Shown here in pieces: positions 14,913 through 23,034 of a DNA stretch of 64,000 nt. Position 1 is the first letter of the stretch. Every line of letters starts with the position of its first letter. The translations under genes were made by a program, and so were the position numbers. The notes beneath the pieces were generated by a model. The model searched no databases, was not told where the DNA came from, and worked only from the letters and a program-made list of their open reading frames with translations. The DNA is from Gaiellasilicea sp963850995 (lineage in GTDB: Bacteria > Actinomycetota > Thermoleophilia > Gaiellales > Gaiellaceae), in the NCBI GenBank assembly GCA_963850995.1, contig CAWKNQ010000015.1, positions 1 through 64,000 of the forward strand, in the 5' to 3' direction.

Positions 14913-17768
14913 ATGCACGACCCGCTGGAAATCCGGCTTCTCGGCCCGTTCGAGGTGCTCGCGGGCGGTGCGCGCGCGGACGTGGGCGGCTCGAAGCGTC
15001 AAGCGCTGTTGGCGATGCTTGCGCTCCGGAACGGCCGTGTGGTCGACGTCGACAGGCTCGTCGACGGCCTGTGGGGCGAGGAACTACCGGCCTCCCCGCG
15101 GAACGCGCTCCATCATCACATCGCCCGCCTTCGCGCCGCACTCGGAGAGCAGTCGATCGCCGGCTCGGCCGACGGGTACGCCCTCGAGGATGCGCGCGTC
15201 GACGCCGTGCGGTTCGAGGAGCTGCTCGCGGAGACCCGCTCCGCGCTGCGGGACGGCGACGCCCATGCCGCGGCGGACGCGGTCGCGTCGGCGCTGGCCC
15301 TCTGGCGCGGGTCGGCGCTCCAGGGCTTGCCGGGTACTGGGTGGTTCAGCGCCGAGGCACGCCGCCTCGAGACGTTGCACGTCGACGCGCTCGAGGAGGA
15401 CTTCGAGGTCAGGCTCGCGCTCGGTGAGCATCGCGAGCTGACGCCGACCCTCCGTTCGGCGCTCGCGGACAACCCGTTCCGGGAGCGGCTCTGGGGGCAG
15501 CTGATGCTGGCGCTCTATCGCAGCGGCCGCCAGGCCGACGCGCTCGAGACGTTCCAGGAGGCCCGGCGCGTGCTCGCCGACGAGCTGGGGCTCGAGCCGG
15601 GGCCGGAGCTTCGGCGGCTTCAGGAGGCGATCCTCGCGCACGATCCGGCGATTGCCGCCGTCCCGGTCGACCGCAGGCGCCGCGGCAATCTCCCCGCGCC
15701 TTCGACGTCATTCGTCGGACGCGAGGACGAGCTCGCCCAGCTCTCGAGCGTTCTGCGCGAGCACCGCCTCGTGACGCTCACCGGCGCGCCCGGCGTCGGC
15801 AAGAGCCGGCTCGCGGTCGAGGCCGCGCGTTCCCTTGAGGCCGAGTTCCCGGACGGCATCTGGCTCGTCGACTTCGCGCGGGCGGGCGGCGCGGACGACG
15901 CCGTCCGCCTCCTCGCAAACGCCGTCGATGTTCGCGGCTCCGATCCGCTCGCGCGCGTGACTTCACGGCTACGCCACGCAGCGGCTCTCCTCGTTCTCGA
16001 CGCGTGCGAGCACGTGCTCGAGGAGGCAGCGCGGATCGCGTCGAACGTCCTTGCGGAGTGTCCCCAGGCCCGGATCCTGGCGACGAGCCGCGAGGCGCTC
16101 CACGTCGCGAGCGAGGTGAGACTCCCCGTGGCGCCGCTCGGGGCCGCGGCCGTCGAGCTCTTCCTCGAGCGTGCGCGTGCGGCACGACCCGGATTCGAGC
16201 CAGACGCCGAGGCCGTCGCGCTCGCTGCCGAGATTGCCCGGCGCGTCGACGGGTTGCCGCTGGCGATCGAGCTCGCCGCCGCGCGCGTGAACGTGCTCGG
16301 TCTCGCGGAGCTCGTCTCCATCCTCGAGCGGCGCGCAGCGCTCCTGCGTGACAGCCCGGCCGCGGACCCGGCCCGCACCGCGCTGCAAGGGCTCGTGGAA
16401 TGGAGCTACGACCTCTTGCACGGGGACGAGAAGACGCTGCTCCGGCAGCTGGCCGTCCACCGCGGCGGCGCGTCCATGCCGTCGCTCGTCTCGCTCGCAG
16501 CGAGGCACGGCCTCAACGAGGCGACCGTCGCGTATCTCGTATCAGCGCTCGTCGACAAGTCGATCGTGTCGGCCTCGTTCACCGGCGGTGCCGCCCGCTA
16601 CGACATGCTCGACACGGTCCGCGAGTACGTGCTCGAGCGTCTCGCCGAGAGCGGCGGGCTCGCCGCCGCCCGCGGCGCGCACGCCGAATACTTCGCGGCG
16701 CTGGCCGACGAGGCGCGCGTCGAGCTGCGCGGGCCGGAATGGCTGCGCTGGGAACGCCGCCTGGAGCTGGAAAACGACAATCTCTGGGCTGCGTTGGCTT
16801 ACGCTCGCGACGCGCCCGACTCTGCCGTCGCGGTTCGGCTCGGCTCTTTGGGGTGGTACTTCGCGCTGGCCGACCGCGTCTCCGAGGGAAGGCGCTTCCT
16901 GGAGCTCGCCCTCTCCGCCACGGACGATGACGCTCCGCTCGAATTGAGGATCGAACAGCTCGCCGACCTCTGCTACATCGCGACCGAGGAGTTCGATCTC
17001 GGCCCCGCACTCGTGGCCGGCGAACGTGCGGTCTCGCTTGCCGCGACCGCTGCGGCACCTTGGCAGCGCGGGTTCGCGCAACTGATGCTCGCGCTCGCCA
17101 TTGGGCAGTCGGGGGACGTGGAACGCGCTGCCACGATGGCGCAGGACGCGACCGCCGCGTTCGAGGCGGCTGGAGACGACTGGGGCATCGCAGCGAGCAG
17201 CCTCATTCGCGCAATAGGTGCGGCGTACGCCGGCGACGTCTCTACGGTCACCGCGATGGCCTCGGTCGCCGGCCGTCACTCGGATGCGCTCGGCTACGAC
17301 GCGTTTCGCGCCCCGGCGCTGCTGCTCGAAGCGTGGGCGGCGGAGGAACACGGGGAAGACGACGCGGCCGCGGATGCGTACCGGCGCGCGTTCGAGCTCG
17401 CCGGGCGAATCGGGTTTGGCGACCACGCGGCGTTCGCTCTCGCCCGACTCGGATCAATCGCTGTCGCGAACGGCGATCTGCGCAAGGCCGAGGAGCTCCA
17501 GCGGCAGGCGCTCGCGACAGCCGAGGCTGCGCAAGCGCCGTGGGTCGCGGCCCAAGCGCGTGTCCAGCTCGCTCGGATTGCCGCGGCGTCCGGAAACACC
17601 GACGAAGCCCATCGCCTGTACCGCGACGTTCTCGAGTGGTCGACGATGCAACGGCCGCACCAGGCGCGCGAGAGCCTTTTCGTCGCGCTTGCGGGCCACC
17701 CCGGCACCGCAGCAGAGCTCGGGCTCGCCGAGATCGCCGAGCCCCGGCCCGACACCGCGCGCAGCTAG
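14913..17768 (+). CDS. AfsR-like regulator: BTAD, NB-ARC-type ATPase and TPR repeats
   Basis: 951 residues. HTH plus BTAD in residues 1-255 (LLGPFEVLAGG, GGSKRQALLAMLALRNGR, LMLALYRSGRQADALETFQ, LGLEPGPELRRLQEAILAHDP). Then a STAND ATPase: FVGREDELAQL, Walker A GAPGVGKSRL at about 291-300, Walker B LLVLDACEHV, sensor-like ILATSREALHV, and GLPLAIELAAARV. The C-terminal 300 residues are helical, TPR-like (AADAYRRAFELAGRIG, AEELQRQALATAEAA). Known relatives switch on secondary metabolism or other target genes after ATP-dependent oligomerisation. Ribosome site GGGAGG lies 12 bases upstream of ATG 14913. Very similar at the N-terminus to 11,940-12,941. Confidence 0.92.
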   Translation: MHDPLEIRLLGPFEVLAGGARADVGGSKRQALLAMLALRNGRVVDVDRLVDGLWGEELPASPRNALHHHIARLRAALGEQSIAGSADGYALEDARVDAVRFEELLAETRSALRDGDAHAAADAVASALALWRGSALQGLPGTGWFSAEARRLETLHVDALEEDFEVRLALGEHRELTPTLRSALADNPFRERLWGQLMLALYRSGRQADALETFQEARRVLADELGLEPGPELRRLQEAILAHDPAIAAVPVDRRRRGNLPAPSTSFVGREDELAQLSSVLREHRLVTLTGAPGVGKSRLAVEAARSLEAEFPDGIWLVDFARAGGADDAVRLLANAVDVRGSDPLARVTSRLRHAAALLVLDACEHVLEEAARIASNVLAECPQARILATSREALHVASEVRLPVAPLGAAAVELFLERARAARPGFEPDAEAVALAAEIARRVDGLPLAIELAAARVNVLGLAELVSILERRAALLRDSPAADPARTALQGLVEWSYDLLHGDEKTLLRQLAVHRGGASMPSLVSLAARHGLNEATVAYLVSALVDKSIVSASFTGGAARYDMLDTVREYVLERLAESGGLAAARGAHAEYFAALADEARVELRGPEWLRWERRLELENDNLWAALAYARDAPDSAVAVRLGSLGWYFALADRVSEGRRFLELALSATDDDAPLELRIEQLADLCYIATEEFDLGPALVAGERAVSLAATAAAPWQRGFAQLMLALAIGQSGDVERAATMAQDATAAFEAAGDDWGIAASSLIRAIGAAYAGDVSTVTAMASVAGRHSDALGYDAFRAPALLLEAWAAEEHGEDDAAADAYRRAFELAGRIGFGDHAAFALARLGSIAVANGDLRKAEELQRQALATAEAAQAPWVAAQARVQLARIAAASGNTDEAHRLYRDVLEWSTMQRPHQARESLFVALAGHPGTAAELGLAEIAEPRPDTARS

Positions 17769-17864
17769 AGCTGGCAGAAGCGCCGACCCGGCTGGCAGAG
17801 CGCTGGCATCGGCGCTGACGAGTCTTCGTGGCGTCATAAGGCACACCCAACAGGAGGCTCGAAC

Positions 17865-18422
17865 ATGAGCAAGACCACGATCGAGGACCCACTTGAGCAC
17901 GCCCGCCGTCGGATTGACCGGCTGCAGTTCTTCGCGCACATTGGTGCCGCTGAGGATGCCTCACGGATCCAGCGGGACCTCGACGCGCTGCACCGGGAGG
18001 AGGCATCCGTACTGGCCGCGGCTCCCGACGAGGTCGAGGAGAAGCTCGGCCAGCTGAGGACGAGGCTCGCGGTCGCCGAGAATGCGCTGGTCGCAGACGT
18101 CTCCGAAGAATGGACGACGTTCGCGGCAGCGGTCGAGGACGAGCTCCGCAGCTGGGACTTCTACCTCGAGCGGCTGCAGACGACGGCCGCCGCACAGGAG
18201 GAAAATGTGCGCGAGCGGGTCGAGGCGGCGATTGCCGACGTCCGCGAGCAACGGATCGCGGTCTACGACCGCCTCGCGCAGGCGCGCGAGGACGTCAACG
18301 GCGCCTGGCACGAGCAGAGAAACCACGTCAGCGCAGCTCGCGACGCGCTCGCACAGCAAGCCGACGAGCTGTCGGCGAAGTTCGAGCGCGCCTCCGATCG
18401 CACGCCCAGGCGAAGCCCGTGA
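17865..18422 (+). CDS. Coiled-coil protein of unknown function
   Basis: 185 residues with a strong ribosome site (AGGAGG, seven bases upstream of ATG). Nearly all alpha-helical and charged, with long heptad-like segments (EVEEKLGQLRTRLAVAENAL, RERVEAAIADVREQRIAVYD) and a tail ARDALAQQADELSAKFERA. No signal peptide or membrane segment. First of a run of small proteins leading into DUF1003 and the AI-2E-family permease, so a membrane-associated structural or adaptor role is possible. I do not recognise the family. Confidence 0.75.
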   Translation: MSKTTIEDPLEHARRRIDRLQFFAHIGAAEDASRIQRDLDALHREEASVLAAAPDEVEEKLGQLRTRLAVAENALVADVSEEWTTFAAAVEDELRSWDFYLERLQTTAAAQEENVRERVEAAIADVREQRIAVYDRLAQAREDVNGAWHEQRNHVSAARDALAQQADELSAKFERASDRTPRRSP

Positions 18423-18450
18423 CGCACGGCTGAGCGGAGAGGAGAGCGAG

Positions 18451-18591
18451 ATGCAGACGATCGACCCACCACTGGCGGCCGCGCTCATCGCGATGTGCGT
18501 CGGGATGCTGATGGTTCAAGCTGGCATCGCCAAGCAGCAGCTCGCGTGGCGGAGGCGGCGGCCGAACCGACGGAGGAGGCGGCGGCGGTGA
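18451..18591 (+). CDS. 46-residue membrane microprotein
   Basis: ATG at 18451 with GGAGAG seven bases upstream; stop 18589-18591. One hydrophobic segment (PLAAALIAMCVGMLMVQAG) followed by an extremely basic tail (about 12 Arg in the last 16 residues), the positive-inside pattern of a single-pass anchor. Its stop overlaps the GTG of the next gene by four bases (GTGA), so it is translationally coupled to the DUF1003 protein and probably made with it. Confidence 0.6.
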   Translation: MQTIDPPLAAALIAMCVGMLMVQAGIAKQQLAWRRRRPNRRRRRRR

Positions 18592-19053
18592 CTCGGCCGC
18601 TCGAGACCGACGAGGTGCAGCTCCTCACACGCTTCCACCCGAAACCGTCACTCCCACCCGAACCGAACCCGGCGCTGGTCGAGCACGCTCGGCGACGCGC
18701 CCAGAGCTTGCAGAACCGAATTGCAGATCGGATCACGGCGTTCGCCGGCTCGATGTCGTTCGTCTACATCCACATCGTCTGGTTCAGCTGCTGGATCGGG
18801 TTCGGCGTCGAGAACTACCCGTATCGGCCTGCTGACGATGATCGTGTCGCTCGAGGCGATCTTCCTCTCGACCTTCGTGATGATCAGCCAGAACCGGGCG
18901 GACGCGAAGCGTCAGGCGCTCGCGGACCAGCAGTGGCAGACCGTGCAGAAGGAGGACCGGCAGAACGAGGAGCTGCTCGCCCTCTCGCAGCGGATCCTCG
19001 ACCTCACGACGGCGATTCACGGCGGCACTACTCGGCAACGGGGCGCGAGGTAG
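18588..19053 (+). CDS. DUF1003 membrane protein, interrupted by one extra base
   Basis: GTG at 18588 overlaps the previous stop. The protein starts VTRPLETDEVQLLTRFHP, continues QNRIADRITAFAGSMSFVYI and VWFSCWIGFGVENYPY, then a single extra C (18825) shifts the frame; it resumes as GLLTMIVSLEAIFLSTFVMI and SQNRADAKRQALADQQWQ to the stop at 19053. These are the defining blocks of DUF1003: two adjacent transmembrane helices followed by a cytoplasmic helical tail. About 154 residues when joined. Function of the family is unknown. Confidence 0.75.
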
Positions 19054-19584
19054 TGGTCGTGCTCGAGCAACGCGACAGGAGCCGCGCTGCCGGCGCGCAG
19101 CTGCCGCGCCGTCCTGCGCCGAGACGTCCGCTTCGGTGCGGCCGTCTACGGCTCGTTCCTGGCCGCGTCGGTCGTCGGCGTCGCCTACGAGTCGGGAGCG
19201 AGCGCACGCGCGATAACGGCGTCGCTGCTCGGGTCGATGCTCGTCTTCTGGGCGGCGCACGTGTGGTCGGACGCCATGGGCGAGCGAATCGCGCGCGGCG
19301 ACGGGTTCGGCGCGCGCGACGTGCTCCGGATCGCGCGCAGGGAATGGCCGCTCGTCGAGGCAGCCGCGCTCCCGTCGATTCTCCTCGCTCTCGCCTGGGC
19401 CGGCGCCTGGTCCCGCGGGACGGGCACGAGGCTGGCGCTCGCAGCCGCTCTCGTGCAGGTCGTCGCGTGGGGACTCGCCGCGGGTCGGCGGCGCGGCGGA
19501 AGCTGGCTCACGGCCGCCGTGCTCGCCGCGGGCAACGGGGTGCTCGCCGTCCTCTTGTTCTCCGCCGAGCGACTCGTCCAGTGA
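19054..19584 (+). CDS. Small multi-pass membrane protein, N-terminus uncertain
   Basis: Between about 19,116 and the stop at 19,584 one frame encodes a clear four-helix membrane protein (FGAAVYGSFLAASVVGVAYE, LLGSMLVFWAAHVWSD, LPSILLALAWAGAW, LAAALVQVVAWGLAAG, AVLAAGNGVLAVLLF). That frame has no ATG or GTG before 19,237. The natural start is GTG 19054, directly after the DUF1003 stop, which is in a different frame; one indel near 19,100 would join them. No named family recognised, although the HVWSDAMGERIARG loop resembles small integral membrane proteins of actinobacteria. Confidence 0.5.
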   Translation, partial: WSCSSNATGAALPARSCRAVLRRDVRFGAAVYGSFLAASVVGVAYESGASARAITASLLGSMLVFWAAHVWSDAMGERIARGDGFGARDVLRIARREWPLVEAAALPSILLALAWAGAWSRGTGTRLALAAALVQVVAWGLAAGRRRGGSWLTAAVLAAGNGVLAVLLFSAERLVQ

Positions 19585-19613
19585 CCGGACGGCGACCCGA
19601 TGAAGGAGGGGGA

Positions 19614-20666
19614 GTGGCCAAGGTGCCGCCGGTGAGCCAGAACCTGGACCGGGCGGCGGCCTGGACGTGGCGGCTGCTCGTCTGTGCGGCCGCGCTGGCT
19701 GGCGTCCTAGCGCTGGTCTGGTACGTGCGAGTAATCGCGATGCCGATCGCCGTCGCGCTCATCATCGCGCCGGCACTGTCGCCGCTCGCCTCGTGGTTCC
19801 GGGCCCGGCGCCACCTCGAAAAGCCGGCCGCGGCGCTCGCGCTGCTGACGGGACTCGCCGTCGTCGCGCTGCTCGTTGCGATCGTGGCCGTCTCGGTCGT
19901 CGAGCAGTTCGACGAGCTCGTCGAGTCGGTCGGCCGTGCCGTCGACGACCTCGTCGCCCAGCTCGGGCGCGAGCCCTTCGACCTCGCACTCGCGGGAGAC
20001 TTTCAGTCGGCGCTCGAAGACTCGTGGCGGGAGGCGTCGAGCTACGCCGCCTCGGGCGTGCAGGCCGGTGCCGGGCTCGTCACAGGCATCGCGCTCGCCG
20101 TCGCGATGCTCTACTTCGTGCTGCGGGACGGCGGCGACCTCTGGGCGTCGATCCTGCGGCGCTTCCCGTCCGACGCTCGCCCGGCGGTCGACCGTGCGGG
20201 GCGGGGCGCGTGGGGCGCCCTCGGCGGGTTCGTTCGCGCGACGGCGCAGGTCGCGACCATCGACGCGCTGCTGATCGGGATCGGCCTGACGTTGCTCGGC
20301 GTGCCGCTTGCGCTCGCGCTGGCCGTGCTCGTGTTCATGGGTTCGTTCGTGCCGTACGTCGGCGCGTTCGCCTCCGGCCTAGTCGCGGTCCTCGTCGGCT
20401 TCGCGGACGGGGGCTGGGAGCTCGCACTTGCGGTCCTCGCCCTCGTCGTCGCCGTCCAATTCCTCGAGGGCACGTTCCTCCAGCCGACCATCCAGAGCCG
20501 CAGCGTCCACCTGCACCCGGCGGTCGTGCTGCTCGCGGTGACGGCAGGCGGCTCGCTCTTCGGGATCGCGGGCGCGTTTCTGGCTGTGCCTGTGACCGCG
20601 GTCGTCGCCGCCGTCCACGAGTCGCTGGCCGCCGAGGAGACGGCCCCCGGCGGCGAACCGTCCTGA
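19614..20666 (+). CDS. AI-2E-family transporter (PerM/YtvI type permease)
   Basis: 350 residues from GTG 19614, with AAGGAGG five bases upstream. About eight transmembrane segments with the family's pattern: two N-terminal pairs (LLVCAAALAGVLALVWYVRV, PIAVALIIAPALSPLASWF), a large soluble loop (EQFDELVESVGRAVDDLV to EASSYAASG), then the conserved core MLYFVLRDG, SFVPYVGAFASG, LVVAVQFLEGTFLQPTIQSR and the C-terminal LFGIAGAFLAVPVTAVV. The family includes exporters and ion transporters; substrate cannot be assigned. Last gene of the plus-strand group from 17,865. Confidence 0.88.
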   Translation: MAKVPPVSQNLDRAAAWTWRLLVCAAALAGVLALVWYVRVIAMPIAVALIIAPALSPLASWFRARRHLEKPAAALALLTGLAVVALLVAIVAVSVVEQFDELVESVGRAVDDLVAQLGREPFDLALAGDFQSALEDSWREASSYAASGVQAGAGLVTGIALAVAMLYFVLRDGGDLWASILRRFPSDARPAVDRAGRGAWGALGGFVRATAQVATIDALLIGIGLTLLGVPLALALAVLVFMGSFVPYVGAFASGLVAVLVGFADGGWELALAVLALVVAVQFLEGTFLQPTIQSRSVHLHPAVVLLAVTAGGSLFGIAGAFLAVPVTAVVAAVHESLAAEETAPGGEPS

Positions 20667-21179
20667 GCGCGCCCCAGCGGCGAGGCCCGCCGAGCCTGGC
20701 AGCGGAGGCCCGAGGGCGGCACTCGGCTGGCACGCGGCCATAGCCACGCTGCGCGGGATCCCACGAATGGGCGACGACATCGGCTACGGCCACGTGGCGT
20801 GTCCGGTGGACCGGCAGATGCGCGTGTCAAACGCACAACACACGACGTTGTCTGTTCGTCGAATCGGGCATCTTCCGATGCGGAATTCCAGCGCGTCTCG
20901 TCAGTTCGTGGACCGAGCGCACGGAGCACCGCAGGAGTGCAGCTACCTCCGTCGTCACCAAGAGCGAGCGCCCGCGTCAGACTTGCTTGATCAACGGCAC
21001 ATTCGGCTCACGAGAGCTCTTGAGCTGGTTAGTTCGTGCGACCGGCCACAAGGTTGCGGGCAGAATGTCGATTTGCAGGCATTTCGTGCAGAACGTTTGG
21101 GCCACGGGTTTGGGCCACGGGGGCAATGGAGCATCCAAACAGACAACGTTAACCGCCCATTTGCAGGCACTATGCGAAG

Positions 21180-21226
21180 CGGGAGCGACGGGACTCGAAC
21201 CCGCGACCTCCGGCGTGACAGGCCGG
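21180..21226 (-). repeat. Repeat copy C: 3' half of tRNA-Asp(GTC)
   Basis: Minus strand: anticodon arm CCGGC-CTGTCAC-GCCGG with anticodon GTC, GAGGT variable loop, T-arm with TTCGAGT loop, acceptor strand CGCTCCC and discriminator G. All stems in the 3' half are intact, but the 5' half (acceptor 5' strand, D-arm) is missing. Immediately downstream on the minus strand is GCCTGCAAATGGGC, a terminator-like hairpin also found after tRNA-Thr. Interpreted as an integration scar or truncated tRNA copy. Confidence 0.7.
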
Positions 21227-21473
21227 CAATCAGGAACCTGGCCACGCGATGCCGATGACCTCCTCTCTAGCGAAGGAGGTGGTCGCATCTGCGCCAGCAT
21301 CGGCAACGAAGACTGTTCGTTTGCAGGCATTTTCTGTCGCTGGAAGCTGAACTCGCAAGCCTCGACGGTGGTCGCTTGAGGTCGCGCGTGCCCGCGAGCG
21401 CCCGCCAGTCCGAAAATGTACCCGTCTCGTACCCGCGAGATGCCGACGTGGCGTCTGGGCAGACAACAGAAAG

Positions 21474-21492
21474 GCCCATTTGCAGGGCTTTT
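21474..21492 (-). terminator. Terminator-like hairpin after tRNA-Thr
   Basis: On the minus strand AAAGCCC-TGCAAAT-GGGC followed by CTTTCTGTTG. Short GC stem with a TGCAAAT loop and a T-rich tail five bases after the tRNA 3' end. Confidence 0.5.
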
Positions 21493-21496
21493 CCGA

Positions 21497-21569
21497 AGCC
21501 CTCTGACGGACTCGAACCGTCGACCCCCTCCTTACCATGGAGGTGCTCTACCAACTGAGCTAAGAGGGC
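21497..21569 (-). tRNA. tRNA-Thr(GGT)
   Basis: Complete cloverleaf on the minus strand: acceptor GCCCTCT/AGAGGGC with discriminator T, D-arm TAGCTCAGTTGGTAGAGC, anticodon arm CCTCC-ATGGTAA-GGAGG giving anticodon GGT, GGGTC variable loop, and T-arm GACGG-TTCGAGT-CCGTC. 73 nt without an encoded CCA. Confidence 0.95.
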
Positions 21570-21620
21570 GAGACGGCACAGGGTACCAAGGCCACTGGCG
21601 AGGTCACCGCACGATGTCGC

Positions 21621-23024
21621 TTGACCTCCGCACGTCTCGCCGACGAAGATCCCCTCTTCCGCATGCCGCCAGCCGCCGCCGCTATCCGCCGCTTCGCCGA
21701 TGTGTTCTCCGGGGAGATCATCCGCCGCGACGACCCCGGCTACGACGAGGCCCGCGTCGTCTGGAACGGCATGATCGACCGCTACCCGGAGCTCGTCGTC
21801 CGGCCCGCGAGCGCCGACGACGTCGCCGCCGCGATCCGCTTCGGCCGCGAGGAAGAGCTCCCGATCGCCGTCCGCAGCGGCGGTCACAGCATCCCCGGCC
21901 TCTCCACCTGCGACGACGGGATCGTCATCGACCTGTCGCGGATGAACGGCGCGCGCGTCGACGCCGCCGAGCGCACGGCGTGGGTGAACGGCGGCGCGCT
22001 CCTCGGGGAGCTCGACCGGGAGGCGCAGGCGGTCGGGCTCGTCTGCCCGGTCGGCGTCGTCTCCCACACGGGCGTCGCCGGCCTCACGCTCGGCGGCGGC
22101 ATGGGGAGGCTCCAGCGCAAGCACGGCTACACGATCGACAACCTGCTCGGGGTCGAGCTCGTCACCGCCGACGGCCGGCAGGTCCGGGCCAGCGACGAGG
22201 AGAACGAGGACCTCTTCTGGGGCCTCCGCGGAGCCGGCGCCAACTTCGGGATCGCGACGGCCTTCCGCTTCCGCCTGCACCCGCTCGCGTGGCAGGTCAC
22301 GCACGGGACGCTCGTCCACCCGATCGAGCGGGCGACCCAGCTCGCCGCGCGCTTTCGCGAGCTCCTCGCGACCGGGCCCGACGAGCTCTGGGCGAGCTTT
22401 GGGCTCGGACGCTCACCGGACGGCCGGCCGATCGCCACCGTGACCGTCCTGCACAGCGGCCCTCCCGAGGATGCAGAGCGCGACGTCGCGGAGCTGCGCG
22501 CGTTCGGTCCGCCGCTAAGCGACTCGATCGAGCCGCAGCCGCACCTCGGCCCGCAGACGATGGCGGACGAGGCTCAACACTGGGGCCAGCGCTTCTCGAT
22601 GAAGAGCGCGTTCGTCCGCTCGCTGGACGACGACCTCGTCGCGCTGTGCGTCGACCACCTCGAGCGCGCGCCCGCGGGCGGCGACTCCGGCTTCTCGGTG
22701 TGGGCATGTGGGGGCGCGATCGCGCGGGTGCCGGAGGACGCCACGGCGTTCACAGGCCGGAGCGGCGCCTTCTGGCTTGCCGCGGAGACTCTCTGGCACG
22801 ATCCCGCTCGCGACGACGAGTTCCGCCCCTGGTCGCGCGAGGCGCTGGAGGCGGTGCAGCCGTACGCGACGGAGGGCCGCTACGTCAACGACGTCGCGGA
22901 GACCGGGAAGGACGTCGCGCGCATGATCTACGGCCCGGCGAAGCACGAGCGTCTCGCAGCGCTGAAGCGAATCTGGGATCCGGACAACGTCTTCCGGCTC
23001 AACCAGAACATCCAGCCCGCCTGA
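21621..23024 (+). CDS. FAD-binding oxidoreductase, BBE type (second paralogue)
   Basis: 467 residues if the TTG at 21621 is used; ATG at 21663 (MPPAAAAIRRFADVF) is the alternative. FAD domain: VVRPASADDVAAAIRFGREE, RSGGHSIPG with the flavin-linking His, VCPVGVVSHTGVAGLTLGGG and LFWGLRGAGANFGIATAF. C-terminal BBE tail DPDNVFRLNQNIQPA. It differs from the 5009-6379 enzyme in carrying the VSHTG insertion before the glycine-rich turn and a nearby cysteine. Forms a probable operon with the hydrolase that starts 10 bp downstream. Substrate unknown; O2-dependent oxidation of an alcohol or sugar-like group is likely. Confidence 0.87.
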   Translation: MTSARLADEDPLFRMPPAAAAIRRFADVFSGEIIRRDDPGYDEARVVWNGMIDRYPELVVRPASADDVAAAIRFGREEELPIAVRSGGHSIPGLSTCDDGIVIDLSRMNGARVDAAERTAWVNGGALLGELDREAQAVGLVCPVGVVSHTGVAGLTLGGGMGRLQRKHGYTIDNLLGVELVTADGRQVRASDEENEDLFWGLRGAGANFGIATAFRFRLHPLAWQVTHGTLVHPIERATQLAARFRELLATGPDELWASFGLGRSPDGRPIATVTVLHSGPPEDAERDVAELRAFGPPLSDSIEPQPHLGPQTMADEAQHWGQRFSMKSAFVRSLDDDLVALCVDHLERAPAGGDSGFSVWACGGAIARVPEDATAFTGRSGAFWLAAETLWHDPARDDEFRPWSREALEAVQPYATEGRYVNDVAETGKDVARMIYGPAKHERLAALKRIWDPDNVFRLNQNIQPA

Positions 23025-23034
23025 GATCGGCGCC

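Larger units (their letters stand above)
20667..21496. other. Gene-free region with tRNA debris upstream of tRNA-Thr
   Basis: No credible gene in 830 bp. It holds repeat copy C (21,180-21,226) and three further copies of a TTTGCAGGC motif at 21,072, 21,160 and 21,320; a fourth lies in the tRNA-Thr terminator at 21,479. The minus strand around 21,335-21,360 carries a very degenerate T-arm-like stretch. The region looks like repeated partial copies of tRNA-plus-terminator units. Confidence 0.6.

Noticed and set aside
20767..21258. 163-codon plus-strand frame before tRNA-Thr
   Set aside because: Runs through the tRNA-Asp 3' half and has no ribosome site or domain.
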